This document shows, one piece after another, positions 14,178 to 22,516 of a stretch of 37,844 nucleotides of DNA (positions within the stretch are counted from its first letter, which is position 1; the number at the start of each line of letters is the position of its first letter). Made by a program: the position numbers and the translations under genes. Below the pieces are notes generated by a model. It searched no databases. It saw only the letters and a program-made list of their open reading frames with translations, and was not told the origin of the DNA. Origin of the DNA: Micrococcales bacterium (lineage in GTDB: Bacteria; Actinomycetota; Actinomycetes; Actinomycetales; WQXJ01); assembly GCA_009784895.1 (NCBI GenBank), contig WQXJ01000022.1, forward strand, positions 1 to 37,844, written 5' to 3'.

Positions 14178-15257
14178 CTAGGAGACCTCCGGGCCGGCCG
14201 GCCCAGATGCGGTGGCCTTGGCCGCCTCGACCTGGCCGGGCGCGCCAGCGCCCGGCTCACTGGCCTCTGTGATTCCCAGCTCAGTCAGGATCTGTTCTTC
14301 GATCTGCGCCGCTAGGTCAGGATTGTCTCGTAGGAAGCTGCGGGCGTTCTCCTTGCCTTGACCTAGTTGGTCACCCTGGTAGGTGTACCAGGCGCCGGAT
14401 TTGCGAACCAAACCGTGTTCAACACCCAGGTCAATTAGCCCGCCCTCGCGCGAGATGCCCTGGCCGTAAAGGATGTCGAACTCGGCCTGTTTGAACGGGG
14501 CCGCCACCTTGTTTTTGACCACTTTGACCCGAGTGCGGTTGCCAACCGGTTCGGTGCCCTCTTTCAGGGTTTCGATCCGGCGCACATCTAGACGCACCGA
14601 GGCATAGAACTTCAAGGCCCGGCCGCCAGAGGTTGTCTCAGGCGAGCCGAAGAAAACGCCCACCTTTTCTCGCAGCTGGTTGATGAACACAGCCGTGGTG
14701 CCGGAAGCCGCCAGTGCACCGGTGATTTTGCGCATGGCCTGCGACATTAGCCGGGCTTGCAAGCCCACATGCGAATCGCCCATTTCGCCTTCGATTTCCG
14801 CCTTGGGCACCAAGGCCGCCACCGAGTCGATCACCACAATGTCCAGCGCCCCCGACCGGACCAGCATGTCGGCAATCTCAAGGGCTTGTTCGCCGGTGTC
14901 TGGCTGGGAAACCAGCAGGTCATCAGTGTTGACACCTAACCTGGCGGCGTATTCCGGGTCAAGGGCATGTTCGGCGTCGATGAAGGCAGCGATACCGCCG
15001 TTCTTCTGGGCGTTGGCCACAGCGTGTAGAGCTACTGTGGTTTTGCCAGAAGCCTCCGGCCCGTAGACCTCAACGATCCGCCCGCGCGGCAGCCCGCCAA
15101 TGCCCAAAGCCACGTCAAGCGCAATTGAACCAGTGGGGATGACCTCGATGGGAGCGTGCGTCTCATCCCCCAGCCGCATGATTGAACCTTTGCCGTACTG
15201 GCGGTCGATCTGTGCCAAAGCACTGGCCAGCGCCTTGTCTCTGTCCTGTGCTGCCAT
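14178..15257 (-). CDS. recA: Recombinase RecA
   Basis: RecA catalyses ATP-dependent homologous strand exchange and stimulates LexA self-cleavage. The 359-residue protein has Walker [10 protein letters not shown] near residue 65, the Walker B-like segment [12 protein letters not shown], loop motifs [12 protein letters not shown] and [18 protein letters not shown], and the C-terminal domain with a Gly/Ala/Pro-rich acidic tail. No intein is present. ATG at 15257 follows a good ribosome binding site, AGGAG, about 9 bases upstream. Confidence 0.98.
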   Translation of the reverse strand: MAAQDRDKALASALAQIDRQYGKGSIMRLGDETHAPIEVIPTGSIALDVALGIGGLPRGRIVEVYGPEASGKTTVALHAVANAQKNGGIAAFIDAEHALDPEYAARLGVNTDDLLVSQPDTGEQALEIADMLVRSGALDIVVIDSVAALVPKAEIEGEMGDSHVGLQARLMSQAMRKITGALAASGTTAVFINQLREKVGVFFGSPETTSGGRALKFYASVRLDVRRIETLKEGTEPVGNRTRVKVVKNKVAAPFKQAEFDILYGQGISREGGLIDLGVEHGLVRKSGAWYTYQGDQLGQGKENARSFLRDNPDLAAQIEEQILTELGITEASEPGAGAPGQVEAAKATASGPAGPEVS

Positions 15258-15380
15258 TTGGCGGCTCCTAACCTGAGTACTTCAAAACCCGACGCCTAAA
15301 CGGTAGACCGAGGTACCGACATCGGGCGCATAAGCCAGACCGGCCTGTGGACGACCGCCTGGTCTTCACAAATCCTACCG

Positions 15381-15394
15381 CGTACAAATGTACC
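15381..15394. promoter_or_regulatory. Palindrome upstream of recA, possible divergent LexA/SOS box
   Basis: CGTACAAATGTACC contains the palindrome GTACA-N2-TGTAC. It has the layout of an actinobacterial LexA site (CGAAC-N4-GTTCG) with one changed base per half site. It lies about 125 bases upstream of recA and just downstream of the DUF3046 gene. No better SOS box was found in 15258-15416. Confidence 0.35.
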
Positions 15395-15416
15395 AGGACG
15401 CATCGACACGCCGCGC

Positions 15417-15659
15417 TCACCTCGCCTGACGCCGCCGCTTGGGCGGAACCGGTGCGCGGTAAGCCCAGCGCAAATCGTCGCCAACCTCCATCGCGTCGCA
15501 GAGCGCGTCCCAAACTTGGCGCGGCGGCGTACCACCGGCCAAGGCCTCCTCGGCCGTTCGACCGCCGAGCGCGCCAATCACCAAATCACTGGCCAACGAC
15601 TTGGCGTAGGTGGCGCCGAAGGCTCGGTCCATCGACTCGGTAAATTCGCTGTGCCGCAC
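15417..15659 (-). CDS. DUF3046 protein
   Basis: An 80-residue protein typical of the short DUF3046 family encoded upstream of recA in actinobacteria; its function is unknown. Family features seen are HSEFTESMDRAFGATYAKSLA, LGGRTAEEALAGGTPPRQVWDALCDAMEV and a basic tail. The GTG at 15659 gives the usual N-terminus (MRHSEF). It is divergent from lhr, with 63 bases between the starts. Confidence 0.85.
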   Translation of the reverse strand: MRHSEFTESMDRAFGATYAKSLASDLVIGALGGRTAEEALAGGTPPRQVWDALCDAMEVGDDLRWAYRAPVPPKRRRQAR

Positions 15660-15722
15660 CTCGACATTGTTCCATCCTCACCCGGCGGCGGTCGTGTCGT
15701 AGGTCCGTGGCAGAGTTGATCC

Positions 15723-18700
15723 ATGACCAAATCCGGCCTGGAGCATTTCAGTCCCGCCACGCGGGCCTGGTTCCAGGCTGCCTTCGAGGCTCCAACGGCC
15801 GCCCAGGTTGGCGCCTGGGACGCCATTGCTGCTGGCCATCACGCCTTGGTGGTGGCACCAACCGGTTCGGGCAAGACCTTGGCGGCCTTCCTCAGCGCCA
15901 TCGACCATTTGATGACTTCGCCGCCCCCGGCCGAACGCCAAGCCCGCTGCCGGGTGGTCTACGTCTCACCGCTAAAAGCCCTGGCCACCGATGTGGAGAG
16001 AAACCTCCGGGCGCCGTTGACCGGCGTCTCGAACCAGCTGGCGGCGGCCGGCCGGCCGGTACCGGAGGTAGCAGTGGGCCTCCGCACCGGCGACACACCC
16101 ACCTCGGAACGCCGCAAGTTTGCCACTAAGCCGCCAGATGTGCTTATCACCACACCAGAATCGCTTTTCCTGGTGCTAACCAGCGGCGCCAGGGCTGGTC
16201 TGGCCGGGGTCGAAACCGTCATCATTGACGAGATCCACGCCCTGGCCGCGACCAAACGCGGTGCTCATTTGGCCCTGTCGCTTGAACGGCTCGACGCCCT
16301 GCTGGCTACCCCGGCCCAACGCGTTGCCTTGTCTGCCACCGTCAAACCAGTGGCGGAGGTGGCCAGGTTCATTCGCGGCGCGGCCGAGCGACCAGCTGAC
16401 CAGCCCCGGCCCTTGGACTTTGGGGCCGGCGACGGCGACGGGGTGGCCACTGGGACAGGCACCTCAGCCAAAACCCCTGACCAGGAAGCTCAGGCCAGGC
16501 CACCCACGGATCCACCTATTAAGGACGCCAAGGCCAGGCCTCCACCAAGGCCGCCAGGCCGGGAGGTAGTGATTGTCCAGCCGCCAGCCAACAAGGTGAT
16601 CGACATTGAGGTCCGCCTACCGGTCGAGGACCTGGCCGATCTGGCCGCCAACACCTTGCCAGAGGTTATCGAAGGCGACCTGACCGGCGACGCGGCCGGC
16701 GCCATGCGCGGGGCCTCGATTTGGCCTCACGTCCACCAAGCCGTGCTCGACGAGATCGAGTCGCACCGCTCAACGCTGGTCTTCGCCAACGCCCGTCGCG
16801 GGGCGGAACGCCTGGCGGCGCGGCTAAACGAGGAGCACTACCAGCAGGTCACAGGCGAAACCCCAAGAACCACTGCGCTGACCCACACCGAGCAACACGC
16901 CCAGGCCAACTCGGTGGCCTCTCTCGAAGCAACTGTGGCCTTGGCCCACCACGGTTCAATGAGCCGTGAGCGCCGCACTGAAATCGAAAACCAGCTCAAG
17001 GCCGGGTTGTTGCCGGCGGTGGTGGCGACCAGTTCGTTGGAGCTGGGCATCGACATGGGGGCAATCGATCTGGTGATCCAGGTTGGGGCACCACCGTCGG
17101 TGGCCTCGGCTATGCAGCGCATTGGCCGGGCCGGGCATCAGGTCGGGGCGGTCTCTCACGGTGTGATGTATCCGCTGTTCCTGGGAGATTTGGTGCCCGC
17201 CGCGGTGGTGGCTGGTCGCATGGTAGCCGGCCAAATCGAGTCGATCTCACTGCCGCAGAACCCGTTAGACGTACTGGCCCAGCAAATCGTGGCGGCAGTG
17301 GCCATGGACAACTGGCAGCTGGGCGATTTGCTGGACTTGGTGCGCGGGGCGGCTAACTTCGAGCATCTTGGACAACTGACCTACGAGGCCGTCCTCGACA
17401 TGTTGGCCGGGCGCTACCCTTCGGCCGATTTTGGCGAGCTGCGCCCTCGTCTGGTTTGGGACAGGGCCACCGGAGAACTTAGTCCAAGACCAGGGGCGGC
17501 CCATCTGGCTCAGGTGTCCGGCGGAACCATCCCGGATCGCGGCATGTACGGGGTCTTTCTGGCCGGGGAAAACCCAGCCTCCAAAGGCGCCAAACGAGTG
17601 GGCGAACTCGATGAGGAAATGGTCTATGAATCCCGCGTTGGCGACACCTTTACTCTGGGCTCGTCGACCTGGCGAATTATGCAGATCACGCCCAACGCGG
17701 TCTACGTCTTGCCGGCGCCGGGCATTCCCGGCCGTCTGCCCTTCTGGCGGGGAGACGGGCCGGGGCGGCCGGCCGAGTTGGGGGCCAGCATTGGGCAATT
17801 CGTCCGCCAAACCCACGCCGCTGGGCCGGGCGCGGTAGGCGATCTCAGGGCGCTGGGACTGGATGCTTCAGCCGCAGCCAATCTGATAGCTCACCTTGAC
17901 GACCAGGCCCAGGCCACCGGCCAGTTGCCGGACGACCAAACTTTGGTATTCGAAACCTTTCTCGATGAGCTCGGCGACCGACGGGTGATGATCCATTCGG
18001 TTTGGGGCGGCCAGGTCAACGGGGCCTGGGCGGCGGTACTGGCTCAGCGGCTGCAGCAACGCTACGGGCTGGATGCGCAGGTCATGCACAATGACGATGG
18101 CATCATGCTGCGGCTGCCGGAAACGGTCGAGGATGAGGCGGCCACACCCGTAGGCGATCTGCTGCTGGACCCGGACCAAGTCAGCGCCCAGGTGACCGAG
18201 GCGATTAGTTCGACCGCACACTTTGCCGCCCGTTTTCGTGAGGCGGCGGCTCGTTCACTGACCTTGCCGCGCCGGGCCGGCAAACGCCAACCTTTGTGGC
18301 AGCAGCGTCACCGAGCCCACCAGTTATTGCAGGTGGCCGCCAAATTCGATGACTTCCCCATTGTTCTTGAGGCGGTCCGCGAATGCCTCCAAGACGACTT
18401 CGACGTACCAGCGCTGGAACGGCTGATGCGGGCGGTCGACGACCGCTCGGTCCGGGTGGTTGAGGTCCAGACCGACACTGCCTCGCCTTTTGCCAAGTCG
18501 ATGACCTTTGGTTACACCGCGCAGTTCCTCTATGACGGTGACGCGCCTCTGGCTGAACGCCGGGCAGCGGCCCTATCACTTGACCCGAACTTACTGGCCG
18601 AATTGCTGGGCCGCGGGGAGGCCAGCGACCCGGCCGATCTGCTCGACGCGGATGTGATCCTGGCTTTGGATGGCGAACTGGCCTACCGGAGCGATGACCG

Positions 18701-20495
18701 GCGCCTTAGTACGGCTGAGGGCCTGGTCGATTTGCTGCGCGGGCTTGGTCCGCAGGATTCAGACCAGTTGGAGGCGGCTTGCGAAGGGTCCTGGTCTGCT
18801 TGGATAACCAGCCTGGTGGCCGAGCGGCGGGTGATCGAGGTTAGGATCGGGGCCCACCAGCGCTGGGCGGTGGTCGAAGACGCCGCCGCCCTACGCGATG
18901 GCCTTGGCGTGGCCTTGCCTGCCGGGCTGGCCGAGGCATTCCTTGAACCGGTCAGCGACCCTCTGGGTGGCTTGTTGCGGCGCTACTTGCGCCATCATGG
19001 CCCGTTCACGGCAGCCCAAGTAGCCAGCGAGTTTGGCCTTGGCCTGGCAGTGGCCGAGCGTGAACTCGAAGCCCTGGTCAGGGCGGGTAAGGCGGTGGCC
19101 GGCCGGCTGCGGCCGGTTGAAGCCGGCGGTGGCGGCGGCCGGGACTATTGCGATCCGGAAATCATGGCCCGCGCCAGGCGGCGCTCCTTGGCCGTTTTGC
19201 GCCGGCAAGTCGAGCCGGTGCAAGGCCCGGCCTTGGCCCAGTTCGCGGCAGTTTGGCACAAGTTGGGGCGGCTGCGCGGGGCCGATGGCGTGCTGCAGGC
19301 CATCAACACCCTGGCCGGGGCGCCCCTGCCGGCCAGTTCAATCGAAACCGTGGTTTTGACCGCTCGGGTGACGGATTATGAACCGGCCATGTTGGACGAG
19401 TTGATTACTTCTGGCGAGGTCGCCTGGGTCGGCCAGGGTAAAACCACCGGCACCGACGGCACCATTAGATTGCTGGCGACCAGCACTGACGACGCCTACC
19501 TGGCAGATGTTGAACCGGCTGAGGACCCCACAGCCCAGGCCTTGCTTGGACTTTTAGGCCACGGTGGCGCCTTTACTGCCCACGAGCTGGCTCGCCGCCT
19601 AGAGATCGACTCGAACCAGTTGCGCTCGGTTTTGTGGGATTTGGTTTGGGGCGGCTGGCTCACCGGTGACTCATTCGCACCGGTCAGGGCGTTCCTGGCC
19701 GGTGGCAAGACGGCCCACCGAACCAAGCGCCGGCCGCGCAGCCGGACGCTACTGACCCGGCGCGCTCTGGGCCAGGCGGCGCAGGGCGCTTCGAGTTCGC
19801 TTGAACCCGCCCACCTCGGTGATCCCAGGCTGGTTGGCCGTTGGTCGTTGGCGCCAACCCCGGCCGGCCAGTCCTTGGCAATCACCGCTGAGGAAGGACT
19901 GGCGGCCACCGCGACCAGCCTGCTCGAGCGCCACGGCGTGCTGACCCGCGGCGCGGTCAAATTGGAGACTTCGTTTGCCCAGCTTTATCCGGTGTTGGCA
20001 GCGATGGAGCAGGCTGGTTCGGTTCGGCGGGGCTACTTTGTCGAGCACCTGGGCGGCTCACAGTTCGCCCTGCCGCCTTGCCCGGATCAGTTGCGAGCCT
20101 CGGCCGAATCGGGTGGAGTCATCATTGTGGCCTCGGCTGACCCGGCCAACCCATACGGGGCGGCCTTGCCATGGACGGAAGCGGCTGGTGGCCACCGGCC
20201 CAGCCGGACGGCTGGGGCTTTGGTGGTTTTGGTCGATGGCCAACTGTCGTTGTATTTGGAGCGCGGCGGCAAAACTGCGCTCAGTTTTGGCCAAGCTGAA
20301 ACGGTTTCCAAGGCGGCACTGGCCCTGGTCCAGGCGGTCAAGGCAGGCCGGTTACCCACGCTGAAGGTGGCCAGGCTTGATGGCGAAGACGCGCTGGCGG
20401 CCTACGCCGAACGCCAAGACTCAGTCTTGGCCCTGGTCCATGCCGGGTTTGCCGTCACCCCGGCCGGCCTGACCCTAAGGTCTGGCCGTGCCTGA
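15723..20495 (+). CDS. lhr: Lhr-type ATP-dependent DNA helicase (long form)
   Basis: A 1590-residue SF2 helicase. Walker A is APTGSGKTLAAF (A45-K51-T52), the DEIH box is D169-H172, motif Ia/III segments include YVSPLKALATDVERNL and LSATVKPV, and motif VI is MQRIGRAGHQVG. The Lhr core is followed by winged-helix domains and the long C-terminal region, as in Mycobacterium Lhr (about 1500 residues), a 3'-5' translocase that prefers RNA:DNA hybrids and has been linked to DNA repair. A low-complexity Pro/Ala linker (about residues 235-290) follows motif III. The ATG at 15723 has only a weak ribosome binding site. It overlaps nei by 8 bases, so the two are probably translated together. Confidence 0.95.
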   Translation: MTKSGLEHFSPATRAWFQAAFEAPTAAQVGAWDAIAAGHHALVVAPTGSGKTLAAFLSAIDHLMTSPPPAERQARCRVVYVSPLKALATDVERNLRAPLTGVSNQLAAAGRPVPEVAVGLRTGDTPTSERRKFATKPPDVLITTPESLFLVLTSGARAGLAGVETVIIDEIHALAATKRGAHLALSLERLDALLATPAQRVALSATVKPVAEVARFIRGAAERPADQPRPLDFGAGDGDGVATGTGTSAKTPDQEAQARPPTDPPIKDAKARPPPRPPGREVVIVQPPANKVIDIEVRLPVEDLADLAANTLPEVIEGDLTGDAAGAMRGASIWPHVHQAVLDEIESHRSTLVFANARRGAERLAARLNEEHYQQVTGETPRTTALTHTEQHAQANSVASLEATVALAHHGSMSRERRTEIENQLKAGLLPAVVATSSLELGIDMGAIDLVIQVGAPPSVASAMQRIGRAGHQVGAVSHGVMYPLFLGDLVPAAVVAGRMVAGQIESISLPQNPLDVLAQQIVAAVAMDNWQLGDLLDLVRGAANFEHLGQLTYEAVLDMLAGRYPSADFGELRPRLVWDRATGELSPRPGAAHLAQVSGGTIPDRGMYGVFLAGENPASKGAKRVGELDEEMVYESRVGDTFTLGSSTWRIMQITPNAVYVLPAPGIPGRLPFWRGDGPGRPAELGASIGQFVRQTHAAGPGAVGDLRALGLDASAAANLIAHLDDQAQATGQLPDDQTLVFETFLDELGDRRVMIHSVWGGQVNGAWAAVLAQRLQQRYGLDAQVMHNDDGIMLRLPETVEDEAATPVGDLLLDPDQVSAQVTEAISSTAHFAARFREAAARSLTLPRRAGKRQPLWQQRHRAHQLLQVAAKFDDFPIVLEAVRECLQDDFDVPALERLMRAVDDRSVRVVEVQTDTASPFAKSMTFGYTAQFLYDGDAPLAERRAAALSLDPNLLAELLGRGEASDPADLLDADVILALDGELAYRSDDRRLSTAEGLVDLLRGLGPQDSDQLEAACEGSWSAWITSLVAERRVIEVRIGAHQRWAVVEDAAALRDGLGVALPAGLAEAFLEPVSDPLGGLLRRYLRHHGPFTAAQVASEFGLGLAVAERELEALVRAGKAVAGRLRPVEAGGGGGRDYCDPEIMARARRRSLAVLRRQVEPVQGPALAQFAAVWHKLGRLRGADGVLQAINTLAGAPLPASSIETVVLTARVTDYEPAMLDELITSGEVAWVGQGKTTGTDGTIRLLATSTDDAYLADVEPAEDPTAQALLGLLGHGGAFTAHELARRLEIDSNQLRSVLWDLVWGGWLTGDSFAPVRAFLAGGKTAHRTKRRPRSRTLLTRRALGQAAQGASSSLEPAHLGDPRLVGRWSLAPTPAGQSLAITAEEGLAATATSLLERHGVLTRGAVKLETSFAQLYPVLAAMEQAGSVRRGYFVEHLGGSQFALPPCPDQLRASAESGGVIIVASADPANPYGAALPWTEAAGGHRPSRTAGALVVLVDGQLSLYLERGGKTALSFGQAETVSKAALALVQAVKAGRLPTLKVARLDGEDALAAYAERQDSVLALVHAGFAVTPAGLTLRSGRA

Positions 20496-21285
20496 AGGCG
20501 ATATTCTGCGCCGGGTAGCCGCCCGTTTGGGCCAGGCCATGGTGGACCGCGAAGTGATCTACTGTCTACTGCGCTGGCCCACACTGGGTGGGGTCGACCT
20601 GGCCGGGCGCACCATCACCGGTATCGAGGCCTACGGCAAACACGTAATGATGCACTTTGACGACGGTTTCACCTTCCGCTCCCACCTGCGAATGGATGGT
20701 TCTTGGCGAATCGAGCGGGCTGTTTCCGGGCGACCGAATCCGACCGGGCGAGCCAAGTCCTGGCAGGCCAGGGCCGTAATCGGCAATCAGGATTGGGTGG
20801 CTATTGGCTGGCGCCTGGGTATGGCTGACCTGCTGCGAACTCGTGACGTTGATCGTCTCCTCAAGCCGCTGGGGCCGGATGTCATGGCTAGCGATTTCGA
20901 TCCGACCCAGGCGGCCAAAAGGCTGTCGAGCCAGGGCCAGCGCTGGATTGGTGCGGCGTTGTTGGATCAAAGCTTGGTGGCTGGAATTGGCACCATTTAC
21001 ATGGCTGAGTCGCTCTTCAAATGGCAAGTCAGGCCCAACCGGCCGGCCAATCAAGTCGAGGATTTGGCCGGTTTGTTGAGTTACGCGGGGCGGATCTTGA
21101 ACCGTTCGGTTGCGGCCGTTTCTCCCACCGCTACCGGCCAAACTCGAGCCGGCTGGATCACAATGGTCCACGGCCGTGAACACTTGCCCTGCCGGTTGTG
21201 CGGCACGGGTATCGAAGTCATGATGGTGGGTTCGGCGCCATTTGACCGCCCGGCTTTCTACTGCCCCACCTGCCAGGAACGGTAG
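20488..21285 (+). CDS. nei: Endonuclease VIII-like DNA glycosylase (Fpg/Nei family)
   Basis: A 265-residue base-excision-repair glycosylase/AP lyase that removes oxidised bases. After removal of the initiator (GTG at 20488), the protein begins PEGDILRR, giving the catalytic N-terminal proline and the following glutamate; the PEGD start is typical of Nei rather than Fpg. The helix-two-turn-helix region contains LLDQSLVAGIGTIYMAE, and a C4 zinc finger is at the C-terminus (CRLCGTG ... FYCPTC). The gene overlaps lhr by 8 bases. This lhr-nei pair is conserved in actinobacteria and suggests linked roles in repair. Confidence 0.93.
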   Translation: MPEGDILRRVAARLGQAMVDREVIYCLLRWPTLGGVDLAGRTITGIEAYGKHVMMHFDDGFTFRSHLRMDGSWRIERAVSGRPNPTGRAKSWQARAVIGNQDWVAIGWRLGMADLLRTRDVDRLLKPLGPDVMASDFDPTQAAKRLSSQGQRWIGAALLDQSLVAGIGTIYMAESLFKWQVRPNRPANQVEDLAGLLSYAGRILNRSVAAVSPTATGQTRAGWITMVHGREHLPCRLCGTGIEVMMVGSAPFDRPAFYCPTCQER

Positions 21286-21458
21286 GCCTATTAGGCGCCA
21301 GCGGTTGTTGGCCACCAGGGACCAAGTGCCATTCGCCGGCCCTTGGAGACGTTTTGAGTCACCAGGCTCCGGTCGCCTTGGCGCGGTCCGCGCGAAGCGC
21401 TGGTGGGCGGAGATGCGGAGTGCGTGCCTAACGATGCGGCTGCACACTGCCTGGGCGA

Positions 21459-21485
21459 GATGCCGGCCCAGTCAGGACCGGCATC
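21459..21485. terminator. Hairpin between convergent nei and clgR, possible terminator
   Basis: GATGCCGG and CCGGCATC form a perfect 8-bp stem around an 11-base loop, within the 219-base convergent spacer 21286-21504. No U-tract. Nothing else was recognised in that spacer. Confidence 0.4.
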
Positions 21486-21504
21486 AGCTAAAAGCGCCAT
21501 GGGG

Positions 21505-21807
21505 CTAGCGCACACCAGCCATTGGACGGTTACGGGCTTCCAGCAAACCCTCTGGGGTGTCAGGAATCCAATTGTCCTCTGCCAGCGCCATCCGATCGGC
21601 GACCTCACGCAGAGTTGCCCAAAGCGGCAGCTCAAGGGCCTCGCAAATGGCGGCCAGGAGCTCTGAAGAAGCTTCCTTTTGGCCCCGCTCGACCTCAGAG
21701 AGGTAGCCCAGCGAGACCTTGGCGGCGGAAGAAACCTCGCGCAGAGTGCGGCGCTGGCTCAGCCGCACAGAACGTAGAACCTGCCCCAGTTCGTCTCTGA
21801 GCAACAT
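21505..21807 (-). CDS. clgR: ClgR-type HTH transcription regulator
   Basis: A 100-residue XRE-family regulator. In actinobacteria ClgR activates clp protease and chaperone genes and is itself a Clp substrate. The segment [43 protein letters not shown] is the highly conserved ClgR HTH. ATG at 21807 ([13 protein letters not shown]) matches the family N-terminus. The frame stays open to 21957, but those extra codons overlap a likely promoter palindrome, so the short form is preferred. It lies downstream of cinA on the same strand, as in other actinobacteria. Confidence 0.9.
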   Translation of the reverse strand: MLLRDELGQVLRSVRLSQRRTLREVSSAAKVSLGYLSEVERGQKEASSELLAAICEALELPLWATLREVADRMALAEDNWIPDTPEGLLEARNRPMAGVR

Positions 21808-21947
21808 GGCTGGCTTGGCACCCCCTTCCACCGGGTTTCGATTCGCGACAGCTTGGCTGGTCTGCGGCCTAGCCGGCATCTTGTTGGTAATACGGTACCG
21901 CTTCACGGCGGCATGTCCATTACGGTCAGTTGTCTGGTTCGATACTA

Positions 21948-21970
21948 GTTTGTTCACATTACTAACAAAC
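21948..21970. promoter_or_regulatory. Inverted repeat and promoter-like sequence upstream of clgR
   Basis: GTTTGTT (21948-21954) and AACAAAC (21964-21970) form a perfect 7-bp inverted repeat around 9 bases. Reading leftward, TTTGTT and TAGTAT (21942-21947) are 16 bases apart and could be -35/-10. The site is 140 bases before the preferred clgR start and could be an operator for an unidentified regulator. It lacks the CGC-N5-GCG form of known ClgR boxes. Confidence 0.5.
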
Positions 21971-21984
21971 GCCGCACCGGCCGC

Positions 21985-22503
21985 CTATATTCCTTCGGTT
22001 TGCCTAATTGTGGCATCGGCCAGCTCGAGTGCCCTGGTCACGGTCAACAGCCGGACTTGAGCCCGGTCGCCTTCGACCCGCAAAGCCCGGATTGCCGGAG
22101 TGTCCTTGGCCCAGGAGCAGGCCACGAAGACCGTGCCAGGTTCAAGCCCATAGGCCGGGTCCGGCCCCGCCACGCCAGTAGTAGCAATACCCACGTCAGC
22201 CCCAAGAACGCGCCGGACACCTAGCGCCATCTGCCCCGCGGTGGTGCCGTTTACAGCGCCACGGTCCTCCAACAACTCCCCGTCAACCGCCAGCAGATGA
22301 TGTTTGACATCCGGCGAATAGGCCACCACACCACCCCGGAACACATCGCTGGCACCGGGCACATCGACAATTGACGCACTTAGCAGACCACCGGTTAGCG
22401 ATTCGGCCACGGCCACCGTCAGTGAGCGCTGCCTCAACAGTTCGATCAGCTGGTTGGCCCGGCCTTCGTTGTCAAGGCTGCCGGGCGTTCGCCAAGGTGC
22501 CAC
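21985..22503 (-). CDS. cinA: CinA C-terminal-domain protein (nicotinamide-nucleotide amidohydrolase, PncC)
   Basis: A 172-residue stand-alone CinA C-terminal domain, which deamidates NMN to NaMN in pyridine-nucleotide salvage. Family motifs: LTVAVAESLTGGLLSASIVDVPGAS, GGVVAYSPDVKHHLL, and GIATTGVAGPDP. The N-terminal MoCF-like domain of full CinA is absent, as is common in actinobacteria. GTG at 22503 has a good ribosome binding site (AAAGGA about 9 bases upstream) 13 bases after the pgsA stop, so pgsA-cinA are cotranscribed. Confidence 0.93.
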   Translation of the reverse strand: MAPWRTPGSLDNEGRANQLIELLRQRSLTVAVAESLTGGLLSASIVDVPGASDVFRGGVVAYSPDVKHHLLAVDGELLEDRGAVNGTTAGQMALGVRRVLGADVGIATTGVAGPDPAYGLEPGTVFVACSWAKDTPAIRALRVEGDRAQVRLLTVTRALELADATIRQTEGI

Positions 22504-22516
22504 TGACTTATTCCTT

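Noticed and set aside
21291-21635. Leftward frame overlapping the clgR 3' end
   Set aside because: Its start lies inside clgR in another frame, composition is unlike the neighbours, and no family features are visible.
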